This document shows, one piece after another, positions 36,666 through 44,346 of a stretch of DNA of 64,000 bases. Position numbers and translations under genes: made by a program. Under the pieces are notes generated by a model that saw only the letters and a program-made list of their open reading frames with translations, was not told where the DNA came from and ran no database searches. Numbering within the stretch: the first letter of the stretch is position 1; each line of letters begins with the position of its first letter. This DNA comes from JAWKRB01 sp041389885 (GTDB lineage: Bacteria; Myxococcota_A; Polyangia; Polyangiales; Ga0077539): positions 62,001-126,000 of the forward strand of contig JAWKRB010000019.1 of the NCBI GenBank assembly GCA_041389885.1. The letters are read 5' to 3'.

Positions 36666-37568
36666 TCAGCGCACCGGCGCCTCAGTGCAGCTCGCGCCCT
36701 CACCGCCCTGGGGGCACACGAGGAGCACGCGCGGGACGTTGTTCGCGCCCGGCGCGACGCGGCCTGTCGCCACGAGCGTCGCGACGCCCTCGGCGGGCGT
36801 CAGCGACACGGTCCCGCGGAGCAGGCCCGCGCAGGGGCGGGCGTTGCGCGCGCGGAGCTGCAGGGTCACCGCCGCGCCCGCGGGGACCGCGACGTAGTCG
36901 GTGAAGGCGCCGTAGGCCGCGTTGGCGAAGATCGCCGCGGCGGGGCGGGCGGGCGAACCCGCGCGGGCGGGCGCCGCGGGGGTGCACACGTCCACCGCGG
37001 AGAGCCCCGCGACGGCGTGAAAGAGCCGCACGCGGGCCGAGGACGCCTCGGGCGCGGTCTCGTCGTCACCGCGGCGCCGAGCGCGAGGGGCGTCTGGGCG
37101 TTGCCCGCGAGCCCGTAGGCGACGACGGTGTAGGTGCGCGAGGCCCGAGCTCGGGGAGTCGCCGCTCAGCAGCGGCGCGGCTGCCGCGGCGCCCGCGGCG
37201 CGCACGGCGAGGGGCTGCGCGCCGGTGGGCACCGAGAGCGGCCCGGCGGCGTGGCGAAACGCCAGCGCGCTCGCGCCGGGGGTGCCGTTGCCGCCGACGT
37301 ACACGTCGACGCTCGCCGCGGCGCGGTCGGGGGAGGCGTGGATCACGCGCACCGAGGCCGTCGCCGGGGGCGGCGCCTCGACGGGGGGCGCGACGGGCTC
37401 GGCGGCCCGGCGGGGCGCGCCGAAGGAGTCGTCTTCGAGCGGCCCCTGCGCGGCGGCGTTGAGCACCTCCGTGGGGAGCGGGCGCGGCGCCCGCGGAGGC
37501 GCGGCGCCGCAGGCCGGGAGCAGCATCACGAGGGAGAGAGTCGGACCATAAAGACGACGCAGTGACAT
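36666..37568 (-). CDS. DUF4397 domain lipoprotein carrying a compensated pair of frameshifts
   Basis: 300 aa in the open frame. The signal ends in LLPAC. A DUF4397 unit starts at ASVRVIHASPDRAAASVDVYVGG (about residues 71-93). Between about 37,138 and 37,060 the frame reads Arg/His-rich (HLHRRRLRARGQRPDAPRAR). The adjacent frame there reads TYTVVAYGLAGNAQTPLALG, exactly what the domain should contain. The original frame then resumes with ARVRLFHAVAGLSAVDV, a second DUF4397 unit. Two opposite indels about 75 bases apart would explain this. It lies 13 bases upstream of the M15 peptidase gene. Confidence 0.75.
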   Translation of the reverse strand: MSLRRLYGPTLSLVMLLPACGAAPPRAPRPLPTEVLNAAAQGPLEDDSFGAPRRAAEPVAPPVEAPPPATASVRVIHASPDRAAASVDVYVGGNGTPGASALAFRHAAGPLSVPTGAQPLAVRAAGAAAAAPLLSGDSPSSGLAHLHRRRLRARGQRPDAPRARRRGDDETAPEASSARVRLFHAVAGLSAVDVCTPAAPARAGSPARPAAAIFANAAYGAFTDYVAVPAGAAVTLQLRARNARPCAGLLRGTVSLTPAEGVATLVATGRVAPGANNVPRVLLVCPQGGEGASCTEAPVR

Positions 37569-37672
37569 CGGGGGTGCCCTTCGCTTCGCCGCGGCGCCAC
37601 CGTTACGACCGGCCGCGGGCCCGGGACGATAACACCGTGCGGCGCGGTTCTACATCCGTGCGTCGCCTACGC

Positions 37673-38197
37673 TCACGGCGCCCCGGGGCGCAGCGCCTCG
37701 GCGAGGATCGAGTCAGACCCCCGCGCCCCTGCGTGGCAGCCGTTGCAGCCCGCGCCGGCGTCGCCGCCCCCGCCGGAGTAGTCGTCGCCGTCTCCGGGCT
37801 CCGCCCCCCTCGCGAGCATGACCAGGTCGCCGCCGTCGTTGAACGCGAGGCGAAAGAACTCCCAGCCCTCGGCGCCGCGGGCGTTGAAGCCCCCGCCCCG
37901 CTTCACCATCGCGAAGAGCTCCCAGGTGCGCGCGTCGCTCGAGGGCTCGACGGTCTTCACGAGCACCGTGCCCACGGGGTAGGCGGCGCCCGCGGGCGGC
38001 GCGCGGTTGGCGTAGACGAAGCGCGGCCCGTCGCCGTGACCCGCGAGGTGCCCGCTCCCCACGGCGGTGCGGCGCCAGGTTCGAAACGGCTCGAAGTCTC
38101 GGGTGAGCGCGACGAAGGCGCCCGTCGTCCCGGCCTCTGCGGGCGGCTCCGCGCCGCAGCCTGCGGCGAGGTACGCGAGGGCGATCGCGCGCCTCAC
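37673..38197 (-). CDS. Cytochrome P460-like heme lipoprotein
   Basis: 174 aa from GTG 38197, overlapping the imelysin stop (GTGA). A short signal ends in LAAGC. The body matches cytochrome P460 (YPVGTVLVKTV, WELFAMVKRGGGFNARGAEGWEFFRL) and the single heme motif CNGCH near the C-terminus. P460 proteins have an unusual lysine-crosslinked heme and oxidise hydroxylamine or related small molecules, though roles vary. Third gene of the diheme-imelysin-P460 operon. Confidence 0.82.
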   Translation of the reverse strand: MRRAIALAYLAAGCGAEPPAEAGTTGAFVALTRDFEPFRTWRRTAVGSGHLAGHGDGPRFVYANRAPPAGAAYPVGTVLVKTVEPSSDARTWELFAMVKRGGGFNARGAEGWEFFRLAFNDGGDLVMLARGAEPGDGDDYSGGGGDAGAGCNGCHAGARGSDSILAEALRPGAP

Positions 38198-39252
38198 TCG
38201 GGGAGCCTCGCGATGCTCAGGAGGTCCGCCGCGGCGTTCATTTCGGCCGCGAGGCTCCCGGCGCGGGCGGGGTCGCTCTCGCCCAGGAGGGTCGCGCGGA
38301 GGCGTCCGTAGGGCGTCGCGAGGTGCGCGGCGCTGGGCGCGTCGGGGTCCCACCCCTCAGGCGGCGGCGGGAGCGCGTCGCCCTGAATCTCCGCGTACGC
38401 CGCTTGGAGCGCGGCGAAGCGCGCGTCGACCCGCGTCGCGAGGGCCTCGCCGCCCCGCGCGCGCACCCACGGCACGAAGGCCTCCCAGGTGCGCCTCGCG
38501 CCCGCGAGGTTGGCGCGCATGTCGGCGAGGGTGGCCTGCGCGTAGCGCGACTCCTCTTCGGCGCTCGCGGCGGCCTCGATCTTCTCGACCTGCTCCTGCA
38601 CCGAGCCGATGACGCCGCGAAAGGCCGCGGGGGTGTCGAGGGCGAGGGGCGCGAAGTCTCGCTGCATCTGCGTCACGTCGCGCACGAGGCGCTCGAGGAG
38701 CCCGTCTCGAAAGCGCGTCGCCTCCGCGGCGCTCGCGGGGAAGGCCGCGGGCACGTACCCCGGCACCCCCATCTCGAAGGCCACCACCCGCGCGGGGTGC
38801 GCGTCGGCCCAGAGGATCCTCTCGACCGCGTGCACGCCGGTGACCCCCTCGCCGTCGAAGAGGTCGTCGTCGCGGTGCGTCGGGATCTCGTCGGACAGAA
38901 AGCCGTCGTACCGTTGGTCGGTGCTCACGTCGAGGTCGGGAAAGAGCACGGCGATGGCCCCCTCGACGCGCTCGTAGGCCTGCCGCGCGCGCAGCCAGTG
39001 GCCGCGCATGGCCGTCACCGCGGGGGCGTCGGCGCTGGCGCTCCAGCCGTCGGCGTCGGGCGTCGGCGCGGCGTCGCGGAGCGCCTGGCACGCGGTCACG
39101 AGCTCGCCGAGGTCGGCGGCGATGCCGCCCTTCACCGTCAGCAGCGCCTGGTTGCGGTGCTGCGCGTCGGTCATCGGCGCGTCGGCGGCGCACGCGGAGC
39201 CGAGGAGCGCGAGGGCGAGGGGCGCCGAGAGCAGTCGAGAGGCGTTGGACAT
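38194..39252 (-). CDS. Imelysin-family (M75/IrpA-like) lipoprotein
   Basis: 352 aa. Signal ending in LLGSAC. The family motif GxHxxE is present as GVTGVHAVERIL (near residue 138), with the helical-bundle pattern throughout (ERVEGAIAVLFPDLD). Imelysin-type proteins are iron-regulated and associate with iron uptake; few have proven peptidase activity. It sits 28 bases after the diheme oxidoreductase gene and overlaps the P460 gene, so the three form an operon. Confidence 0.88.
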   Translation of the reverse strand: MSNASRLLSAPLALALLGSACAADAPMTDAQHRNQALLTVKGGIAADLGELVTACQALRDAAPTPDADGWSASADAPAVTAMRGHWLRARQAYERVEGAIAVLFPDLDVSTDQRYDGFLSDEIPTHRDDDLFDGEGVTGVHAVERILWADAHPARVVAFEMGVPGYVPAAFPASAAEATRFRDGLLERLVRDVTQMQRDFAPLALDTPAAFRGVIGSVQEQVEKIEAAASAEEESRYAQATLADMRANLAGARRTWEAFVPWVRARGGEALATRVDARFAALQAAYAEIQGDALPPPPEGWDPDAPSAAHLATPYGRLRATLLGESDPARAGSLAAEMNAAADLLSIARLPE

Positions 39253-39280
39253 CGGTGGCTCTTTTCTGGGTCTGGTGGGT

Positions 39281-40450
39281 TCAGAGGGCGCGGAGAAACT
39301 CGACGAGCGCCTCGCGCTCGGGCGCGGTCAGCGCGGCGTAGCGGTCGACGCTGGCGTTGGCCTCGGAGCCCTCGCCGCGGTGCATCCGCGTCGCGTCGTC
39401 GAGCGTGCGCGCGCGGCCGTCGTGGAGGTACGCGCGAAAGAAGCGCAGCCCGATGAGCGGCGCGGTGCGCCAGTCGCGAGGGCCCGCGGCGCCTTCGACG
39501 GCGCCGTCTGCGAGGGCCGCGCCCATGTCGTGGAGCAGCAAGTCGGAGTAGACCTCGGCCCGCGCGCCGCGCATCGCGCGCACCGGCGCGTCGGCGCGGG
39601 TGGCGAGCGAGGGCGCGTGGCAGCCCGCGCAGCCGATGCGCTCGAACACGCTGCGCCCCAGAGGGTTGAGCGCGCGACGCGCGGGGATCGCGAGGCCCTG
39701 GAGGTACCCCCCGAGGTCGCGCACCAGCTCGGCGCCGACGTCGACGCCGGGGCGCGCGTCGTCGCGGAGGCCGTCGGGGTTGGGCACCTCGTCGGGGAGC
39801 GCGGGCGAGGTGATCCCCATGTCGCCGCGGAGCGCGTCGGCGGCGAAGCCCTCGAGGGTCGCGACGCGGGACTTCAGCCCGAAGCGCCCGAGGCTCCCGT
39901 CGGCGAGCCAGGGCACCCTCCCCCGGAGCTCACCGCCCCTCGCCTGCTCGAAGGCGAGGCGGGTCAGCTCGGCGGGGTCGACGGCCTCCATCCATCCCCT
40001 GCCGAAGACCGCCGGCCCCACCCGCCGTGAGCGCAGCGCGCCCTCGAGGGCCTCGGGCGCCTCCACCCCTCGGGTCGCGGGGGAGACGTAGAACGGTCGC
40101 AGCACGGGGCCCCAGGGCATCGCCGACTGGTCGTCCCTGGGGGTGAACCCGTCGGCCTCGACGGCGATGACCCGTTCGACGGCGCCCGGCCCCCGCCCGT
40201 CGGACGCGTGACACGACGCGCAGGACGCGCGGATGTACAGCGGCCCGAGGCCCTGAGACTCACGAAAGACCCGGGCGAAGACCGGGTCTCCACGGTCGAA
40301 GCGCGCGCGCTCGTCCTCGGTGAGCGACGCGAGGGGGAGGTTCGACGGGTCATCCCCGCGGATCGTGAGCGCAGGCCCCTCGGCGCCCTCCCCACCACAG
40401 CCAGGGAGCAGCCCGAAGACCAACGCCAGGATAACGATACCGCGTATCAT
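39281..40450 (-). CDS. Di-heme oxidoreductase (DHOR, DUF1111) lipoprotein
   Basis: 389 aa. Lipobox LLPGC. Two c-type heme motifs CASCH (about 78-82) and CAGCH (about 276-280) match the DHOR/MauG-related family. HDMGAALADGAVEG...WRTAPLIGLRF...LHDGRA is the conserved C-terminal signature. DHOR genes are commonly next to imelysin genes in iron-acquisition loci. First gene of the operon; the start codon lies inside an AT-rich, partly palindromic stretch. Confidence 0.88.
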   Translation of the reverse strand: MIRGIVILALVFGLLPGCGGEGAEGPALTIRGDDPSNLPLASLTEDERARFDRGDPVFARVFRESQGLGPLYIRASCASCHASDGRGPGAVERVIAVEADGFTPRDDQSAMPWGPVLRPFYVSPATRGVEAPEALEGALRSRRVGPAVFGRGWMEAVDPAELTRLAFEQARGGELRGRVPWLADGSLGRFGLKSRVATLEGFAADALRGDMGITSPALPDEVPNPDGLRDDARPGVDVGAELVRDLGGYLQGLAIPARRALNPLGRSVFERIGCAGCHAPSLATRADAPVRAMRGARAEVYSDLLLHDMGAALADGAVEGAAGPRDWRTAPLIGLRFFRAYLHDGRARTLDDATRMHRGEGSEANASVDRYAALTAPEREALVEFLRAL

Positions 40451-40466
40451 TATTCATATTCCTATC
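40436..40466. promoter_or_regulatory. Candidate Fur-like operator and promoter of the DHOR operon
   Basis: This is one of the few AT-rich spots in the window. It contains GATAC-CGC-GTATC (40436-40448), the 13-mer TCATTATTCATAT (40447-40459) and TATCAC. A minus-strand -10-like TAGGAA ends 8 bases before ATG 40450. The 13-mer recurs at 57020-57032. The match to a canonical Fur box is partial. Confidence 0.4.
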
Positions 40467-40516
40467 ACGGGAGTTTTCCGAGGCGCAAGGCGGCGCGTTC
40501 GTGGGGCGCCGGGTGG

Positions 40517-40522
40517 TACCTT
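40517..40522 (+). promoter_or_regulatory. -10-like box for the 118-aa protein
   Basis: TACCTT, 7 bases before GTG 40530. Confidence 0.4.
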
Positions 40523-40529
40523 CGCTCGG

Positions 40530-40886
40530 GTGTCGTCGCGGGTGGTTCATCTGTGCGGGGTCGCACCGATCGCGGTGGGGAGCCTGGTCGAGGTCACGCT
40601 CTTCGAGGTGGAGGAGGGGATGTTCAGCAAGAGCTGGGTCCCGCAGCCTGACAAGCCGCTGATCCGCGACCTCACGACGGGCGTGCTCTACGGCGAGGAC
40701 GAGCACTTCGCCGAGATCAGCTCGTACCGCTCGGGCGAGGTGCGCGACGACCTCCCGATGGAGGTGCGCCGCGACCTTCGCGAGTACGCCCGGCACCGGG
40801 GCAAGGTGCGCGCGTGCAGGGTGGTCTGGATCGGCAGCGGCGACACGCGCTACCCGCAGACCTCGCTGGTGATCGAAGACGCGTGA
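40530..40886 (+). CDS. Hypothetical protein, 118 aa
   Basis: Unrecognised, probably cytosolic. GTG 40530 is chosen because of the TACCTT box just upstream; a longer frame would run back through the promoter of the divergent DHOR operon. The middle (MFSKSWVPQPDKPLIRDLTTGVLYGEDEHFAEIS) is not low-complexity and ends in a strand-like RACRVVWIGSG. It is divergent from the DHOR operon but no functional link is shown. Confidence 0.6.
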   Translation: MSSRVVHLCGVAPIAVGSLVEVTLFEVEEGMFSKSWVPQPDKPLIRDLTTGVLYGEDEHFAEISSYRSGEVRDDLPMEVRRDLREYARHRGKVRACRVVWIGSGDTRYPQTSLVIEDA

Positions 40887-41014
40887 CGGCGCCCGGGCCC
40901 GCCGTCGAGTCGTCGGGCCCCCGCGCTCCGTTTTCCCCTGCGGTCGTGCTAGGGAACCGCACGGCTGCGGGGCGTTCCCTCCCTATGCCCGCGTCGCGCC
41001 GCGGAGATTCCCCT

Positions 41015-43252
41015 ATGCCTCGCACCCACGCGCTCGTTCGATACCTCACGATCCTCGCCCTGTGCTTCGGCTGCGCGCAGGGCGTGCCCGACGAGGGCGC
41101 CCTCGGCCAGCTCCCCGACGCCGGCGCCGGAGGCCTCGACAGCGGCGAGAGCGACGCGCCGCAGCAGGCCCTCTGCGGCACCCAGGGGCAGTCGTGCTGC
41201 TCGGGCGAGGCCTGCGAGCAGGGGCTGACCTGCATGGGCGGCGCCTGCGTCTCATCCCCCATGTGCGGCGCCGACACCCAGCCCTGCTGCGAGGGGAACT
41301 CCTGCGCCGCAGGCCTCGTGTGCCAGGACGGGCGCTGCGGCCCCACCGTCTCCTGCGGCGGCGCGGGCGAGATGTGCTGCTCGGGCGACGCCTGCGCGAG
41401 CGGCTTTCGCTGCGCCTCGGGCACCTGCGAGGCCGTGCCCCCCTGCGGCGCCGAGGGCCAGGCCTGCTGCGCGAGCGACCGCTGCGACGACGGATTCGCC
41501 TGCGCCGGCGGCGTCTGCAGCCCGCGTCGCCTGCGGCGGCGACGGCGGATGTGCTGCGCCGGGTCGATGTGCTCCGGCGGGCTGAGCTGCCAGAGCGGCG
41601 TGTGCGCCCGGGCGGCGATGTCGTGCGGCACCCTCAGCGAGGCGTGCTGCGCCGGCGACGTGTGCAACGGCGCCGGCCTCGCGTGCTGCGGCGGCGCCTG
41701 CGTCGACACCGCGGGCGACTCGCGCAACTGCGGACGGTGCGGAAACGCCTGCGCCGCAGGGGCCCGCTGCGACGCGGGGACCTGCGCGACCACGTCCTGC
41801 GGCTCGGAGGGCCAGGCCTGCTGCGCGACGGGCACGAGCTGCAGCGCCGGGCTCAACTGCCAGGCCGGCATGTGCGTGCGCGCGACCGCCTCGTGCACCG
41901 CCGCGAGCCGGGCCTGCACCTCGGCGAGCGCCTGCTGCGAGGGGCTGTCGTGCCGCCCCTCGCCGTCGACCTCGCTGTGCTGCCGCGAGGCCGCGGGCGC
42001 CTGCGCGTCGAGCACCGAGTGCTGCGGCTCGATGCTCTGCGTCTCGGGCCGGTGCGCGTGCCGGAGCTCGGCGCAGACCTGCGCGAGCAACGCCGACTGC
42101 TGCTCGGGGCTGACCTGCCAGTCGGGCACCTGCCGCCCGCCGACGGGCTGCGCGCTCGGCGAGGGCGCCGCGTGCACCTCGGGCTCGACCACCGCGTGCT
42201 GCGCCAGCGGGCGCTCGTGCGGCACGGTCGGGGGCGCCTCGCGCTGCTGCAACGGCGCGGGCGGCGCCTGCGGCGGCGACTCGGGGTGCTGCGACGGGCG
42301 CAGCTGTCAGGCCGGGCGGTGCTGCGGATCGAACGGCGTGAGCTGCGGCTCCAACGGCGACTGCTGCTCGGGCTTCACCTGCCAGTCGGGCACCTGCCGC
42401 GCGGCGCCGTGCACCCTGGGCGAGGCGGTGGCGTGCAGCGCCACGGGCGTCGCGCCCAACTGCTGCGGAAGCTCGCGCCGCTGCGCCGACGTGGTGGGGA
42501 CCAACCGCTGCTGCAACCCCGCGGGCGGGACCTGCACCGGCTCCCTCGGGTGCTGCGGCGACGGGCTCTGCCAGGGCGGGCGCTGCTGCCAGCCCTCGGG
42601 GGCGACCTGCGCCAACGGCACCGAGTGCTGCGCGGGCTCGACCTGCACCGGCGGCGTGTGCCGGGCCATGACCTCGACCTGCGGCATCGCCGAGGCCGCG
42701 ACCTGCACCCCGGGGCGCGCGGCGCCCGACTGCTGCGCCGGCGGGAGGTCGTGCGCAGACGTCGTGGGCACCAACCGCTGCTGCAACAACGCCGGCGGCG
42801 CCTGCGCGGGCTCGCTCGGGTGCTGCGGCACGCTGCTCTGCGTGAGCGGTCGCTGCCAGGCGCCCGCGACCTGCGGGCTCGCGGAGGCGGCGACGTGCAC
42901 CGTAGGCGCCTCGGCGCCCAACTGCTGCGCCGACAGCCGCACCTGCCAGGACGTCGTGGGGACGAACCGCTGCTGCCGCGGCGTCGGCGGCGCCTGCGCG
43001 GGCTCGCTCGGGTGCTGCGGCACGCTGCTCTGCGTGAGCGGCCGCTGCCAGGCGCAGGCGTCGTGCAGCCTCGGCGAGGCGGCGCGGTGCACGCCGGGGG
43101 CCTCGGCGCCGGGGTGCTGCACCGACGGTCGCTCGTGCGGGAGCATCGGGTCGGGCAACTACTGCTGCCGTGGCTTCGGCGGCGCGTGCAGCGAGCAGTA
43201 CGGCTGCTGCGGCTCGCTGCTGTGCGTCCTCGGTCGCTGCGTGGGCATTTGA
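41015..43252 (+). CDS. Cys-rich repeat lipoprotein (DKK-like CC repeats)
   Basis: 745 aa. Signal and lipobox LALCFGC. About two dozen degenerate disulfide units such as CGAEGQACCASDRCDDGFACAGGVC, CCGSMLCVSGRC and NRCCN..GGACAGSLGCCGTLLCVSGRC. The later units (about 42,450-43,080) are near-identical DNA copies of about 190 bases. The unit near 41,522-41,550 reads SPRRLRRRRRMCC where its neighbours have a CGGxG core; the adjacent frame supplies ACGGDG, so compensating indels are likely. Relatives are surface proteins of unknown ligand in Myxococcota. ATG 41015 has GGAG upstream; ATG 40985 is an alternative. Confidence 0.82.
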   Translation: MPRTHALVRYLTILALCFGCAQGVPDEGALGQLPDAGAGGLDSGESDAPQQALCGTQGQSCCSGEACEQGLTCMGGACVSSPMCGADTQPCCEGNSCAAGLVCQDGRCGPTVSCGGAGEMCCSGDACASGFRCASGTCEAVPPCGAEGQACCASDRCDDGFACAGGVCSPRRLRRRRRMCCAGSMCSGGLSCQSGVCARAAMSCGTLSEACCAGDVCNGAGLACCGGACVDTAGDSRNCGRCGNACAAGARCDAGTCATTSCGSEGQACCATGTSCSAGLNCQAGMCVRATASCTAASRACTSASACCEGLSCRPSPSTSLCCREAAGACASSTECCGSMLCVSGRCACRSSAQTCASNADCCSGLTCQSGTCRPPTGCALGEGAACTSGSTTACCASGRSCGTVGGASRCCNGAGGACGGDSGCCDGRSCQAGRCCGSNGVSCGSNGDCCSGFTCQSGTCRAAPCTLGEAVACSATGVAPNCCGSSRRCADVVGTNRCCNPAGGTCTGSLGCCGDGLCQGGRCCQPSGATCANGTECCAGSTCTGGVCRAMTSTCGIAEAATCTPGRAAPDCCAGGRSCADVVGTNRCCNNAGGACAGSLGCCGTLLCVSGRCQAPATCGLAEAATCTVGASAPNCCADSRTCQDVVGTNRCCRGVGGACAGSLGCCGTLLCVSGRCQAQASCSLGEAARCTPGASAPGCCTDGRSCGSIGSGNYCCRGFGGACSEQYGCCGSLLCVLGRCVGI

Positions 43253-43262
43253 GGAGGCGACG

Positions 43263-44066
43263 ATGAACGACTTCACGCACCGAACGCTCCGCGCCACGGG
43301 CAAGCGGGCGCACCGTCTGGGGCTCGCGCTCAACTACGGCCTCGACGCGCCGGGCCTCGAGCGCGGCCTCGAGCGCGGGGTGAACTATTTCTTCTGGACG
43401 GGCCGCGGCACGAAGACGACCACGCCGGTGCTGCGCGACGCGCTCAAGCGCGACCGGGAGCGCTACATCGTGAGCACGGTGCCCCTCGTGGGCTTCGTCG
43501 GCGCGGGGGTGCGCCGCGGCGCCGAGAGCGCCCTGCGCGCGCTGGGGACCGACTACCTCGACGTGCTCCAGCTCGGCTGGCTGGGCGTCGCCTCGGCGTG
43601 GACCGACGGCACCCTCGACGCGCTGGTCAAGCTCCGCGACGAGGGCAAGGTCCGCGCGATCGGCGTGTCGATTCACGACCGCCAGCGCGCGGGTCGCCTC
43701 GCGAAAGACTCTCCCCTCGACATGCTGATGATCCGCTACAACGCCGCGCACCCTGGCGCGGAGCGAGACATCTTTCCGCACCTCGAGGCGCGCAAGCCCA
43801 CGATCGTCGCGTACACCGCGACGGCGTGGCGAAGGCTGCTCAAGGCCCCCAGGGGATGGGACGGCAAGGTGATGTCGCCCGGCGACTGCTACCGCTTCTG
43901 CCTCTCGTCTCCCCACGTCGACGTCACCCTCTGCGGCCCGGCCAACACCGCCCAGCTCGACGAGAACCTCGACGCGCTCGAGAAGGGCCCGCTGAGCGAC
44001 GACGAGGCGACGTGGATGCGCGCCTTCGGGCGCGCGGTGCATGGCGGCGCCTTCGCGGTGGGCTGA
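43263..44066 (+). CDS. Aldo/keto reductase family protein lacking the usual catalytic His and Lys
   Basis: 267 aa. Strong GAGGAGG site before ATG 43263. The barrel landmarks are RLGLALNYGLDAPGLERGLERGVNYFFWTGRG, DYLDVLQLGWLG (where typical members have DxYQLHW), GKVRAIGVSIHDRQ and the final AANTAQLDENLDALEKGPL. The tyrosine of NYF is present, but the lysine-bearing TK motif is VSTV here and the His of the QLH motif is replaced by Gly. It may bind NADPH without the normal reductase chemistry, or use a different set of residues. Confidence 0.8.
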   Translation: MNDFTHRTLRATGKRAHRLGLALNYGLDAPGLERGLERGVNYFFWTGRGTKTTTPVLRDALKRDRERYIVSTVPLVGFVGAGVRRGAESALRALGTDYLDVLQLGWLGVASAWTDGTLDALVKLRDEGKVRAIGVSIHDRQRAGRLAKDSPLDMLMIRYNAAHPGAERDIFPHLEARKPTIVAYTATAWRRLLKAPRGWDGKVMSPGDCYRFCLSSPHVDVTLCGPANTAQLDENLDALEKGPLSDDEATWMRAFGRAVHGGAFAVG

Positions 44067-44124
44067 GCGCGGCGGCGACTACCGCCGCGGCTCGGGGACG
44101 CGCAGGCACCGACCCCGAGGGCAC

Positions 44125-44268
44125 TCGCATCAATTCCTCATTATTTTCAATGCATTCGACACACGCGGAGAGGCTGACCCCTTCGCTCGCAGGGAGCGAC
44201 CGGCGAGCGAAGGGGGCAGCCTCTCCGCGAGCACCGTATCCACTGAAAATGCTGAGGAACGGATGCGA
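44125..44268. repeat. Ungapped 66-bp imperfect inverted repeat (large hairpin)
   Basis: The left arm (44125-44190) and right arm (44203-44268) are inverted copies with 54 of 66 matching positions and no gaps. They are separated by a 12-base loop. Cores: CGCGGAGAGGCTG and CCCCTTCGCTCGC. Both arms carry unusually AT-rich outer parts (ATTTTCA). It fills half of the 280-base gap between the reductase and the old yellow enzyme gene. Short frames exist on both strands, but none has a start signal or protein-like sequence. It could be a MITE-like element, a structured RNA or a strong terminator. Confidence 0.65.
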
Positions 44269-44329
44269 TCACCCTGCTCCCTGCCCGACCGGCGCCGGAC
44301 GACCCTTCTTCTCGCGCCGCGCCGTGTGC

Positions 44330-44335
44330 TACCGC
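44330..44335 (+). promoter_or_regulatory. -10-like box for the old yellow enzyme gene
   Basis: TACCGC, 11 bases before ATG 44347, downstream of the large hairpin. A weak match, lacking the final T. Confidence 0.3.
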
Positions 44336-44346
44336 GAGGGTCACCC

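Noticed and set aside
44067..44346. Short open frames on both strands across the 66-bp inverted repeat
   Set aside because: No protein-like sequence or start signals. They exist because inverted GC-rich arms have few stops.
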